Both the position numbers and the translations under genes were made by a program. The notes below the pieces were generated by a model. That model ran no database searches. It was not told the DNA's origin and saw only the letters and a program-made list of their open reading frames with translations. DNA of 64,000 nt. It comes from Patella vulgata (lineage: Eukaryota > Mollusca > Gastropoda > Patellidae). The stretch covers positions 46,487,501-46,551,500 of the forward strand of contig NC_065886.2 in the NCBI RefSeq assembly GCF_932274485.2, read 5' to 3'. Position 1 is the stretch's first letter. Each line of letters opens with the position of its first letter. Below, in pieces: positions 34,701 through 49,700 of this stretch.

Positions 34701-37700
34701 ATCAATTGATGCGCTTAGATTTTTGATGTAAACTGAACCTGTCTGATAATAATAAAGAAAAGTGAATTATTAAGTATTGATTATTTTTAACAAAAAGGAC
34801 ATAAATACAGAAAAACAGATGATATCAATCATCGGCAGATGTTCCGATGGCAATTGTCCTGCTCCCATATATGCATGTAGTACACTTGAACACCTAGACT
34901 GGCTGATTACATTGTTATGGTACTTTAAATTATCTTCCAAATGTGAATTTAGATAAACAGGTATGGTGTACTTATCTAAGGTGGTGCTCGATTGTCCGAC
35001 TGGATTATTCTAAGTTGACCAAATTGGTGGAGGTAGTATAATACTCAGTTGACCCATGCCGTGTTGCATGTTGACTTGATTGACACTTTTAAAACATTAT
35101 GATAATTAAGCTTGGAATGAGCTATTGTGTACCCCAATATGTTCAACCTTTGTAAAAAGGGAGATAATTTCATAAAGACAATTTGTTCAAGATTCAAGAA
35201 AGAAAACTTGCTAATAGTTTGGTTCTTTACGTTTCGTATTGTGCTTCAGTTTGTTGAATAAAAGTTAAATAATATCAAATATTTTAGAATCATCAATTAG
35301 ATATATACATGTATGATTAATCATGATAAATTATCTAAAGCAAAATAGATTTGTTTTTAATGTGAATTCGATAGCTTGTGTTGTAATGATACATTAAAGC
35401 CTAAAGGACTCATACAAAACATCTCAGATATATTTCAGTAAATAAAACTGCTTTTGTCTGTATGAAAGACTCCTTTCTAGATCCAGAGGGGTTGTGGTCA
35501 TATAACTAGTATGTACTGGGTTTCAATCCTGGCATGGGCTGAAAAGAATTTTATAATTTTTTATGCCACATGTCACCGTTAGCACTTGCAGGGATGACAA
35601 ATAAAGTGATGTCTACTCATTGGGATGGGAGGAAAAAAATGAGATGCACTTGTATAGTCATTGGTGTGCACGTGAAAGAACCCTGGGAATTTGATGAAGA
35701 GTAGATGGAAATCAAACTGTCTGGGAAAATTGTCCCCATATTATTGCACACTTGGACATAGAATATATATATGTCAGTCATGAAATGACCGAAGTATTGT
35801 GTTTTTATTCTAATTCTAAGTGATTATTCACAGCTTTGTTTAATATTTATAAAGACAAACTGATGTCTATTTGTATGTTGAGACAAGTTTCTTGAATAAC
35901 AATCACTTACATGTATGTGCCTAATCTCAGATGTGTTTGTAATGAAATTCTTTTGTCTTTGTCACTGATTAATACAATTTTGTAGCTCATTACTCTGTTT
36001 TAATTACCAGTAAGGAAAGATATAAAAGACTTGAGTTTATCAGGTCGCTTAATGGAGAAATAAAGGCCATGGCTCTGAAGCAGTTACATTTCCAAATGGC
36101 ATATATTTTTATCTGAAATTGCCAAAACAAATAAAATGGTCTATTAAAGATGCATTTTGTCAGATTTAGATAAAGAGCCTGCAACAATAGTTCAAAAATA
36201 GAATAATAAAAATAAATGTATTCAAAATTTCATTTAAATTACTTTATTTTGAGTGAAGTTATAAGTGTTTGAATATGTCACATAGATTGTTTATTGTAGC
36301 AAAAGTTCTTGACACAATCAAAGTCTTGATTATCCATTTAACTGTTGAATTTGTAAATCTTACATGTGTTCTAATCCATCTGATGGTCTAAAGAGTTACC
36401 AGTTAAAGACCTCCAGTCTTACATAATACATCTTAGTATCACCTATGTCTTTATGTTCTGGTGTTAAACATGTATTCTCAAATTAACTGATTGAGAGCCT
36501 GTAAAAACTGTGACTTTCTCTTTAATCTGTAAGCTAGTGGACATGTATTGTATCTTTTAGTGCACAGCTTATAAAGATACCCTTGCAGGTTGTCTTTAAT
36601 GTGTGTTACATCATGAGAAATTAATCAATAGATTTCACATTGGTATGAGTCAGACCAATATAAAACTACACTATATCAATTATTCAATACATTATACATG
36701 GATTTAATGAATATATTAATACATAATGAATAGGTCAGTATTGCACGACATGTATACATTATAATACAGGAAATATATTAGAGATTGTTGTATTGAGACT
36801 TGATCTGTTGTGTATAACATAACATATCATTTAAAATGTAATTGATAAATAGATAGTATAGAAGATAGATTGGGTCTAATGTACAGGTTTTTTTTCTTTT
36901 CATGTAATAAACGATTATTATCCACTAATGACAGTTTTTCATATCTAAACATGGAAACTTAATAGATAACTTTTTATTTTGTATTATTTAGATGTCAGTT
37001 TAAATCCTTGTCCTTTGCTATATTATAATGGGCAAAAATGTTGCTCTATGATGAATAATGGTTAGAATAAGGGAATAGACAGTGTGGAAAAATTAGATTC
37101 TAATTTACAAGAACTACATTTTGTGGTCCCTTAAACAGGCATTATGCAAGAGCTAAATTTGCCTATTGTAGGTCTTTCTTTGTGCCTTAAATGTTATATA
37201 AACTACTAATTAGACATTTATTAACATGACAAGACCATAATCACCTCTCGATGTCATCCAATTTTTATACGCCCACATTGAAATGTGGTCGTATATTGCT
37301 GTCGCCTCCGTCCGGCCGGCCAGCGGTCCGGCGTCCACAAGCCCTTGATCACTTTGAAAAATCTTGTGGATGCTCTAGAGGCCAAAGTTAATATCTGATT
37401 GACTTCAAATTTATACACAGTGTTTAAGGTCTTGAGACGAAGAAGCCTATTGATTTTCAGCAATTTCCGATAATTATTGCCAGAGTTATGGCCCTTGATC
37501 ACTTTGAAAAATCTTGTGGACGCTCTAGAGGCCAAAGTTAATATCCGATTGACCTAAAATTTATACACAGTGTTTAAGGTCATGAGACGAAGAAGCCTAT
37601 TGATTTTCAGCGATTTCCGATAATTACTGCCAGAGTTATGGCCCTTGATCACTTCAAAAAATCTTGTGGACGCTCTAAAGGCCAAAGTTAATATCCGATT

Positions 37701-40700
37701 GAGTTTAACTTTATACACAGTGTTTAAGGTCCTGAGACGAAGAAGCCTATTGATTTTCAGCGATTTCCGATTATTACTGCCAGAGTTATGGCCCTTGATC
37801 ACTTTGAAAAATCTTGTGGACGCTCTAGAGGCCAAAGTTAATATCTGATTGACTTCAAATTTATACACAGTGTTTAAGGTCATGAGACGAAGAAGCCTAT
37901 TGATTTTCAGCGATTTCTGATAATTACTGCCAGAGTTATGGCCCTTGATCACTTTGAAAAATCTCGTGGACGCTCTAGAGGCCAAAGTTAATATCTGATT
38001 GATTTCAAATTTATACACAGTGTTTAAGGTCATGAGACGAAGAAGCCTATTGATTTTCAGCGATTTCCGATAATTACTGCCAGAGTTATGGCCCTTGATC
38101 ACTTTGAAAAATCTTGTGGACACTCTATAGGCCAAAATTTATATCCGATTGACTTTAAATTTATACACAGTGTTTATTAAGGTCATGAGACAAAGAATCC
38201 TATCGATTTTCAATGATTTCCGATAATTACTGCCAAAGTTATGGCCCTTGATCACTTTGTGACGCTCTAAAGGCTAAAGTTATCATCCAATTGACTTCAG
38301 ATTGATACACAGCGCTTAAGATCTTGAGACGAACAAGTATATTGATTTTCAATGAATTTTTATGTCTTGAACAGCTAAATCCATGATATTAGCATGGGGC
38401 AGAACTTTCTAAAAAACAAACAAATTCTAATGGTTTTCTGATAATTACTTCATGAGTTGTTGCTCTTAATCAGATTTTAGTGTATTATAAATGTTTCATT
38501 ACCGAAAAAAGTAAAAATATGCAACAACTCTTGTTGACTGCCCGGACGATTTAGCTGTTGTGGGCGTATGTTTCGTTGCCTGGCAATCTATCTTAAAACT
38601 GTTCAGCCATTTAATGATTTAATTTTAAAATGGTGAAGCGAGGCTAAACCTCAAACAAACAGCAAGGTGGTTACAATCAGTGCACACATCATGTCAAAAC
38701 TTCAAAGGCTAATATCTTCGCTCAGAATAAAGTAATTTGAATGAAATTTTCAATATATTCATTTTGCATTATCTATTTTTGAACTATGATAGCAAGAACG
38801 ACCAGCTCTTTATCTAAATCTTACATAATGCTTCTTTAAATAGATTGGTCATTTGAGAGTTGTCTTGAGTCAATGATTTAAGATTTAATTGTCAAAACCC
38901 ATAAAGAACTGAATTTTATACACAGTCATCAAATAGCACAGACATGTACATAGCTTGTTTCTAATTATACACCAGCCATAATTAATTTACACTCTTCATA
39001 ATGACAGTGTGAAATTTAAAGCATGCTATTCATTGAAGTTCAATTTCCGAAATTTTGCCTGAAGAGAGAAATTTTAGATTTAAAAAGGTGATTAGAAAAT
39101 GCAAGAAAATAAAAGATCGTCTAGAGATTGAAACTTTAGATGCATTTCGAAAGCAGAGTGGAATACATTTCATTAGATCAATAGCATTTGAAGGATTATG
39201 TCTGGATAAAGATTTTTTAAAAGAATAGTTTGCTTCCATCTAATCTGTCAAAATGTATTATAAAGGATGAGTCATACTTGTTGGAAATGTTATTAAGTTG
39301 TCTAAATTCAGCAAAGGTTAAGATCATTCATAACCACTTGTCAATCTACTGAGTACATGCAGCCATTGAAAAATGTAACGACTTGAGACTGGATTACCCA
39401 AATCTCTTTCAAATGCCAGAAACTTGTCATAGGGTGGCACTCCCAGGCATGGATTCAAGATATTTTTTTAAAACAAGTAAAATTGGTTTACGATCCCATA
39501 ACAGACCCTGAGTAAACGTGGAAAATAAACAGTGGTTCATTGAAGGCCAGTATCTTACTCCACGCTATATCTTGACTCTGACTAAACACACGACAAACTT
39601 GAAGCAAGTCGTAGCTTTGAAATATATCCTCGTTGATTTTGGCAACAAGTTTTGTGTACATGTGTTTGTACTGCTAATGGACACTTTTACATTGAGAGTG
39701 ATGTGTGGATGCTGTGTTTATCAATGAAGTGGCAAAATTAACGTTTTGTCATGTGTACATTTGGTTATTCATACAGACAATATATATTACTATACTCCTT
39801 GTATTACTTACGTTCATATTAAATATGAATAATTGTTTTCACTGTTTACCAATCTTACGTTTCGTCAAATATTGGATATGCATCGTCCTTGGAGATTAGA
39901 ATTACAAATACAACAGAGACGACCCTATGACAATGAAGCATCTGGTGAATCATCCGAGTCAGGTAATGTTTGACTTTCAATTTGAGAAAAGTTAGTTATT
40001 GTCTAGGGATAATAGGGAAAGAGAATTTGAACAAATTCAGCCAACTATTATATTATACGTTTTAACTTTAGAAATTGCCTTCTGCTATCCAAGTTTTATA
40101 AGAATGAATAATGCTCTTTCGATATGTTATATTTAAACTTTTGCATAATTCATATTGACTTTTGTCCACGATTAAGCATACTGAAGTTGTAAAATGAAGA
40201 CAAAAAAAGGTTGTTTGGTTCTTCTGATTGCATGGCAATATGTCAGATGTTATTTTGATGGGTTGATATTTGAAGATAAATATTTTACCTTTATGTGTAA
40301 ATAGTTGGGACCCATCCTGAAGTTTCGTTTATATGCCATCAAGTTTACATCGAAACATTTCAAAGTCTGTGCCTTTTGGGCAATGCTGTATACAGCTTGC
40401 CTCCAGATAAAATAAGGAATATATAACATTATTAATGCTACAGGATAATGTCATTCAGTTATAGCTGTTTCAATATATGTGTATGAAAGAGATTCACAAT
40501 GATATTATCTAGAATTGAAAATAATAAAACACAATATTTTATATTTTTATTAGTTGCTTTCTTAATCCGTATTACTTTACCACTATTATTAAGCATGCCT
40601 GGAACATTTAGTTTGTGCAAATATACATTTGTCTGTCCAATCTGTAGCTTATGTGTTTAAAAACTATTTGAAAATAGTTTCTAATATTATTTGAAAGAAA

Positions 40701-43700
40701 TATGATCATTTACTAGTGTGTGTGTGTGTACGTTAGATTTAGTGTGGTGTTCTTGGTGTAATAGTTCTAAAATAGATAATGCAAAATGAATATATTGAAA
40801 ATATCATTCAAATTACTATATCCTGAGCGAAGTTACCACTGTTTAAAGTTTGGCAAGATGTGGCATAGATTGTTTATTATTGTAGCAACAGTACTTGCTA
40901 ATTGAGACTCGGCCTTGATTCACCATTTTGTAACTAATTCATTAAATGGTGATAGTGTTTCAATCCGTTTAAATCTCTGCCATCCAATGCTCTAGGAGTT
41001 GATTACAGGCTTGTCATGTGAATAAATGTATAAATAATAATTTATATAAAATTTGAATCCAAAATAAAGACCTGCAGATTTAGCTCTTACATAATGCATC
41101 TTTAATTCCTTTTATGAATATGGTAGACACAACCTTCTACAACTTTATTTGTGCATGTAAGAAAATTAAATTATTTTGATATACTAGAGTTCTCAAGTAA
41201 CAGTTTTGTGAAGAGAAATTAATCCATAGCCATACATAACCCATTTGAAGATTTCTGTCTACTCTGGTGGTTGGAAGTTGTCAGATGTTACATCAAACCA
41301 TCTAATGATGATCTGTTTGTTTTTAGGTTCAATTCCTGGAATTCTGTTACAAAACAGAGCCTATTTGCCAATTAGGAATCTTGATAGAATGCAGACTTTA
41401 TGTTTAATACTCAGTGAAATAATAGTAAGAAAATTGGTGTAAATTGGCTTTTAAATACATTTGATTAGAGGAAAAAAATCATCTATGATGTTATTATTAT
41501 TTAACAAACTGTTGTACAGTACAAACACGTCTGGAACCCTATTTATAGATATGAACTTTAAATATAAAGAGATGAGGCATGTTACCATGACCTGTCTAGC
41601 ATCAGAAGAACATAGAATGTGTGGGCAGTGCTGAGTTATGTACTTTTCCAATAAAGAAACCAAATATTCCAAGGAAAAAAACCTGACTTCGACACAGCTT
41701 AACTAATAACCCCGATCAAACAGAGATATGTGTTAGTCATATATTTTTATATTCATGGGCCTTTTAATTACATGTATTCAAGAATAAAATGATACTAGGC
41801 AGATTAATGCTGTGATCATATAGATTTTGGCAAATTATCACATGCGGTCAAAATTTGTATGGACATACAGACACCATGCATTGATATCTGGGCAGACGGC
41901 CAGTTGGTGATTTTACTTTGTTTATTGTTCTGTATTTACATTCAGTGAAAAAAAAAAGAATGTCTTAGATGTTTTTTTACATGTCCCTCACTGTTGGTAT
42001 TAGTTATTTAATTTATTTGTAGAAATATGGTATCTGTGCATTTAATTGTATTTTGATTTAGAAACTGTTTGTGCAACATAACAGTGACATATTTCTTTTA
42101 TATCCTATTTAAAATAATATATGATATTATGTTTAACATAATAACAGCTCATCTGCTCTGTTAGACATTTTTCTGCTGTTATTTCTTTGAAATGTCATAA
42201 GTACCCCATACAATTTTTGAACCTAAATTAAATGGATTTTAACACGGTTTTAACGTCCTACGTCTCTTCCCCATAAGAGCTAATGAATATAAGCATATAC
42301 CATGCAGTGTGCTATGAGGGAAAACTTTCCCGGACAGTGATACTACAGCCAACTCTTTATTTGGAATTACAACTGTCAAGGGTTCTTTATCATGCATGCC
42401 AAAGAATACTTACACAGAACCTCAGATTTGTTTTACCAGTTTGATTGACTGTCAGGCCCTCCGTTTACCACTCATAAGGTGAACCCCACCTTTTGTGTCT
42501 AAAAGTTGCTCATAGCACACTGTTTGGCATATGCCCTCCTTCATTAGCTCTGTCGGCTCAGAACAGTTGGACTTTAAACCCCATTTCATTTCATTTTAAA
42601 CTGGGCTGTAGTGGGTTTTCATTAAGAGTAACTGGCAGACTTGTTTGACCGATGCCTAGGTCATATGTTATTTTATTATTTTTCAATTCTGTTTTAAATT
42701 TCAAATCTATATTTTAATTTTCATTAATGTTTGGTTAGTCATTAGAGGCAGGCAGCAATTAACCTGTCAGTCAAATTATGACAGGCTGGCAACTAAAGTG
42801 GTTGATCTGTTAAGTCTCATCTAACTATTGTTTTAAATGCCTTAATTCTTAATCCTTCAATAATTATATGTTTATGTCAACACTTTCTAAGTAACTGATT
42901 TGTATAAATAGACAAATGTATGTTAGATGAGGATATTAAAATGGATTGAATCAAGAATAAGTAGGCCTAATAAATGAGTACCGTTATTAAACATGTTTGG
43001 CTGTGCATTTGTTTAACGCATTATAACGGCAACTCCAAAACACAATCTGTGAGTATTAGATCCAGTTGTTTGCAGTGATGCACGGTACCTGTGGTTTATC
43101 AGCTCTGTTGATATTGTTACATGACAAATATTTTTAGTGAATGTGCATTAAGAATACTTCTAAAAAAACCTTTTTATAAGCTCTGTTATTATAAGTGTCT
43201 AAATATCATATTTGGTTATTGTCAAATGTTATTTTGATAATGGAAAGATAAAGCAGTTGAACTCGGTAGAACCCAACTTTGTTATGCTAGAATAAAAACG
43301 TCTTGAAAATGCATAAAAGACATTCATGTTAAGCTGTTTGTGAGTTTAAGAAATATTTTTGGAAATTTTCTCAATTCCAGTCTACAAAAAATATGTGCAG
43401 AAATGTTGACTGCCATTTATGCAAGGATGTTTTTAATCACAACAATGTGTTATAGCAACAATTAATCACATGGGAAAAACGAAAAGTTTGATTTGAATTT
43501 TGTTTAAGCTACCTGCCAAATAATGTCTCGCATATTGCCTTAAGGATCGCAAAAAATATTTCTATGCAATCTACCAAAAAACAGTTCAGATAGGTTCTCT
43601 CTTTACAGACAGTACAATATATTTTACTTATTGATATCCCAAAGGATATTTTGAACTTGTTAAGCCAGGCAGTAGAATACATGTATATGGTATGTCCATT

Positions 43701-46700
43701 AACTGCAGTCCATCATCTTAAAGGACAATATTGGTGCCAGTCATTATCACATATGTGTTGGAGCTGGTTAAATACATCCCAAATATAATTTTAACACAGG
43801 GATCATTGCTACGATAGCTGAGTAATACAGGTTTCCCGTATCGGAAGTGACGAACGCCAAAGGAAAACACGAGTCACCGCTCCGTATAACTGACTGAAGC
43901 GACGAGTGATAACAGATATACGGCCGAATTTCTACTCACTAATAATTCCTTCGAAGACCAAAAGTTGTTATATGGGACTGTAAGAGGATATCTGACAATT
44001 CAATAAAGTAATTGAATGTCATTAGATAAGAGACCACGAGAAAAATAGAAATAGTCCGTACATTCCCTTGTTTATATTCATTCTATACCTTATAAAAACA
44101 CGGTAGTGCACAGACTTTTTCTGTTTTTCTTTCGTGTTCTCTTATCTAGTGGCAGTCAATTCTTTTTATGAATTGTCAGATATCCTCTCACAGTCTCACA
44201 CAACAACTTTTGGTCTTCGAAGGAATTATTAGTGAGTAGAAATTCGGCCGTATATCTGTTATCACTCATCGCTTCAGTCAGTTATATTGAGCGGTGACTC
44301 GTGTTTTCCTTTGGCGTTCGTCACTTCCGATACGGGAAACCTGTATTACTCAGCTATCGTAGCAATGATCTCTGTGTTAAAAGTATATTTGGAATGTGTT
44401 TAACCAGCTCTAACACATATGTGATAATGACTGGCACCAATATTGTCCTTTAACAAATATATAAAAGTCTTGCTTGTCGAATGCAAACATTTGAAAAAAT
44501 AACATATTACAAAAAACTAATTTTAGCCATAAGAATTAACACCTGGTTTTACTGAAGGAGAATAACCTGATAAGCATTTTTCATGCAATTTCTTATAAGT
44601 CATCAAGCCAAATAAATTTACATATTATATATTTTTTGTCAAAATCTGTTGAGTGTGCATACAATTAGTGCTTGATATTGCCACTGCAATCACGATACGA
44701 TTTAGGTGCTACGATGCGATTCGTATCACGACTCAAATAAGTGGATAAATGAATTTAATTGTGATTTAGTAGTCCTGCCGATGTCAAAGAAATAAAACTG
44801 TTTTATCTCATGAATCTGGATACACTACATACAATAACTTACATTTATGAATGGGCGGGGTTAATTGATGATAAGTATTTGTTGTGTATGAAATATTGAC
44901 ACTTATCTTAATGATTCCAAATAAAATAGTCTGATAAAAGAAGATAATGAACATTTAAGTCAACCATAAGCACCTTAGCTGCTCATAAGTGCTAAATCGC
45001 TGTAACAGTGTAAGTCAAAATCCAGTGCTGAATTAGGTTGATCTAATAAATTATTATATCAATAGCAAGCTCTATGTTCTTAAATGTTTTGGTTTTGAAA
45101 TATTAAAGATGCATTATGTAAGATTTAGATAAAGAGCTGGACCGTCTTGCTATAATATAATAGTTCAAAATTGGATACATGTAATGAAAAATGAATATAT
45201 TGAAAATTTCATTCAATTTAATTTACAACTGTTTGAATATGTAGCATATATATCGTTTATTATTGTAGCAACTGACTGAGTCTGCAATTATCCGTTTTAT
45301 CATTAAATCTTGTTCGTGTCAAAATCCATTTAAATCTGGACCATCCGATGGTATAGAAAGTTGATTGTCATGTGAATAAATGTCTAAATAATAATTTAAT
45401 AAGATTTAAAGCCAGAAAAACAATCTGCAATAGGAAGATTTAGCCCTTACATTATGCATCTTTAAGCAGAAACCGGTTTGTTAACTAATTTTAGATTTGT
45501 TTTTGGCTTAAACAGCAGAACACAAAATCAGCTGTATCTGTAGACACATACCCGCATCACAATACAAATCAACACATTATTTTGTAACCAAATCAAAGAG
45601 GTTCACTGCAGTAGTTATTTTAAAATTTGATAAATGCTTTGGAAAATGGTCCAGTAATTCTTGGAAGTTCTATCTTTGTCTTATGGGTCTTGCAGTGTCC
45701 ATTCTTGCCTTGTTATCACATTCCATTGCCTGTTTATTTTATTATGGTGACCAAGGACTACTAGATCTTGTTTACTAGACTATTGTCTCTTATCTTCAAC
45801 ACTGACTGATAATCAATGAAATCATTCTTAGGACTCAGGAAGTTCTCACATTTCACACAATGTTCGGACTTGAAGATCTCCCAACTATCGCTAGCCACAA
45901 TTGATTGTCCTGTTGACTTGATTGTAAATTCTCATCTCCTCCCACATTATCCCCAAACTTTGATATATAATCTGTTGGAAAAGATATCGACTGATGTTTA
46001 TTGAACTGGATCACATGCATATTGGATCTGCCAATTGGCAATTAGTCTAATATACATCAGCTATTAACTAGAGTAGCTCCTGAGAGACAGACAGGTAAAG
46101 TGTTGGCTAATCACTCAAATGAGATAAATAATCATGGTGTACTTGGTGGTGTGCTTGTAAATGAATCCTTGACAGCTGGAATTCAATGACTATACAAAAC
46201 AGTAACACCACTGTCCTGGCAAATTTCTCCTCCCAAATTGCATACAGAATCGCATGAAAAAAATGGCCATATGGTAGTTTCATATTGACGACGTATTGGG
46301 TTGACATGACATACATGTACTAAACCTATTCTGCTCTTTTCTTTAAGTCTTTAACTCAGTAGTATCCACAGTCTTCACCATTACAAATACAACTTATTGG
46401 TCAATTTAAATCAACATTGATGTTGCTATCTTACCGTGAATAGATGGGCATCTGATATCCAATATTTAAGACACAATGAACATTTTAAAATTGGCACACG
46501 AATCGCGTGCCAGAATGCTTTTGAGCACCATTTGTAATGATGTGACTCAATGAACGAGGCTAAACATATCCCATTGGAGTATACTACTGGTGTAGACTGG
46601 AATAACAAGATGCCAAAGAATGCTACTCAACTGGGACTCTTCGCATTTTGACAAACATAACTGATTAAATAATCACAGTAAAAACAGAAACAATTGAATG

Positions 46701-49700
46701 TAAATCAGTTTATATACATTCATATTGCATTATGTGGTGCAACTCATTTGTGCCCAAAGATTAAAGAATTAGCTCGTTTAAAGAAGCTAAGTCGCTAATA
46801 TTTGGGACCTAGAAATTGACGCAAATGGGTCGCAACGCATACAATAATGTAATATGAATGTATATAAATTGATTTACATTCAATCGTTTCTGTTTTTATT
46901 GTAATTTCTAATCAGTTAGGTTCGGCGACATACGCCAGTATTCTCAATCGAATTTCAATCTCTAGCGTCTGGTTTTTCCAGTCTGCGCCGATAGTATTTA
47001 TTGGGCATGCTCTCCAGATAAGAATATAGCGTCACCGTTTGACATGACTTGTGGAATATGCCAGGCTTCGTTTTTCGAGTCCCTTATTACACATAGTGCC
47101 GTAACGCATTATGGTACACGATTCGTGTACCAATTGTAAAATGTTTAGTTTTTCTTAAATATTGGATATCAGAAGGCCACCTTTTCCCGGTAAGATCAAC
47201 ACATCAATGTTGATTTAAACCGACCAATAAATCGTGTTTTCAAAGTCGAAGATTTGGGGTGATATTGAGTTAGAGACTTAGCTACTTTAATATGAACAAT
47301 GAGCATAATTTGGTTTGTGAGATAGATTGCAATACATTACTAAATTATGGATTAGGATTGTCTTTTGAATTTATACATAGTGTATACATGTACAGAGAGT
47401 GAAGAAGCCAATTAATTTTAATAATTACTATCTTTGTTACAAAAATCATATGTACACCCCAGAGACTCAAATTTTCATACAATTGATTTGTAATTTATAC
47501 TTGGTATTTGCATGTCTGTTCATGAGACCCCCCCCCCCCCCCCCAAAAAAAAAACTATTGATTTTTTACGTTTTCTGCTAATTATTTTCAGACTTTTGGC
47601 ACTTGAATATATCTAGCTAAATGTTATCATTCAATTGACTTATTTATACACAATATTTATAATTATGTTCATAGGGATGAATAAGCCAGTTGATATTAAA
47701 CAAATTCAGATGCATGTAACCCATCTGATGACAGATTATTGAATCCAAATGGTTTTCTTGTTCCAAATCAGTTGGATATGGAGTTTTCAAGATTTTGTTG
47801 TTGCCAAGTTCTTGCTTTTTGCAAATGATGCATGGTAGAGTTAGCTCCTGGTGGAAGCTTTCTAAAATTTGTTATACTTTTACAGTTAATCCCACAGCAA
47901 TGATTGACACCTCATTATATAAGCTTTTATATTTTAAAACTTGTGAATGCAGAGCAGAACAGAGTTCAGAATGACAAACATTAAAAGAATATGTAAAGAA
48001 AACCATTATTTATTGTGGGAAATTGAATTTAACATACAGTTTGCTGTATAATGGGGGTTGCCTGGTACACCCCCATCTATATGGTTAAACCAGTTATGTT
48101 TCAATCTTGTGTTGGCATAGACAGACCAATAACTTCAAGTATTGGTTTATGGCTTGTTTATTTGGTGAGAATAAGATACATTGACAAGTAATATATTTCA
48201 TAAACATCAAATAAAATGAGTCTATATTGGATTATTACATTATTTGCACGGCTTGCATACATGTCCGTTTTTACAGACAGAACATATGTTATATAAGATA
48301 CATGATCCAATATGTGTTGTTGTATCGTATTGTGAGGATAGTTTCGAGATAGGTGGAGTATGGTGAGGGTGGAGTCCATAAACCAAAATTTATGAAAACT
48401 TTATTTTAACATTGCCATTTTCTATTATCCATAATTTCTAGTGAACACTCATTTTGTGGTGGCCCTTTATCATAGTTAATGTTTTTATGCTTGGATGGTA
48501 AATTTCTATGGGCCCTATATAGCTATAGACTATACATCTATGTATTATGGTGTAGCTATTCACAAATCGCCCATAGAATTTAGACTTGACTACAGTATTT
48601 TTTAGCAATCAGATGAGATTGATCTGTTCAATCTCCAGGAAAATTGTATTTAATTTCCTCCTTGTGTTTCATCAGTAAGTTTATTAATATCAAAATTGTA
48701 TCCTAGAATTTCATTTAAGACATATGACCTAGTCAATTTATTTTATTGAAAAGTTTAATGTAGACCTCTTAACAAAATAAACATGAGTTTTATAAGTGGC
48801 ATACATGTAGACATAGTACAGTGTATAAGTTATAAGATAAGTCAATATATAGATTTACCTATAGCCCTCCATATAGCTACCCAATCAATTCATTCCATTG
48901 TTCAACTTGTAAATTATTCAAATATTAGAGTCACCATTAGATTGACTTTTAACATTATATCTTACCATACTCCAATACTAAATGACTTTAAGGTCAACAA
49001 TCGTCTTGTTCTAGGAAATGTAATAAGTACATGGGATGTTAATTGAATATTGAGTTGGATCCTTAATTTAAAGGATGTTGAAACTTACATAAATTGATCA
49101 GAAACAAAATGAGTGAGTACTACATATTGTTTATTGACATTTAATTTAAATTTCAGAGAAGATGATTTGAAAGGTAGAATATATTTTGTAAAACTGTCCT
49201 ATAATCATTGATATGTAACACCTGATGTGATATATAGAAGGTTGACTTCCTTAATAACATTCCTTATACCGGTACTTGTCACTGGAACATATGGAAGGTT
49301 GACTTCCTTATACCGGTACTTGTTACTGGAACAGAAATCAGATAAATCTTGTAGCAAGGATTCAGTCAAATTAAAAAGATGATCATCAATGGTTGTTCCC
49401 CAACACTTAAGTGTTTAAATCATCTACAGCAGGGAATGTGATAAGCAGTATCGCATCGCAGTTTACTAAACAATTAATTTGATTAGCAGAAAGTTATAAA
49501 ATTTAAGGTGATCTGTGAATCAAGTTTCTTGTCCCAAATTAAGCATAAAAAAATGTTAACATGATTTAACCTTCCACAGTGTACGGACATTTTTATCCCC
49601 TTGAAGTCGGTCGACGAGATTAAAAGTAGTCAAAGATTATAGTCAATAAACTAATTGTAAGCTATCATTTAACAGTCATTCAGTTTACGATCTAACTAAG

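Larger units (their letters stand above)
37138..38836 (-). repeat. M1 MITE split by a P1 element
   Basis: One M1 end lies at 37138-37258 (CAGGCATTATGCAAGAGCTA, TGACAAGACCATAATCACCT). The other lies at 38690-38836 (CTAATATCTTCGCTCAGAAT, CGACCAGCTCTTTATCTAAA, TCTTACATAATGC). Between them sits the P1 element 37262-38575, which therefore inserted later. Confidence 0.7.

Noticed and set aside
37554-38135. 193-codon minus-strand open frame
   Set aside because: It lies wholly within the 150-bp tandem array. It is open because the period is a multiple of three, and it has no start context, domain or splice support.
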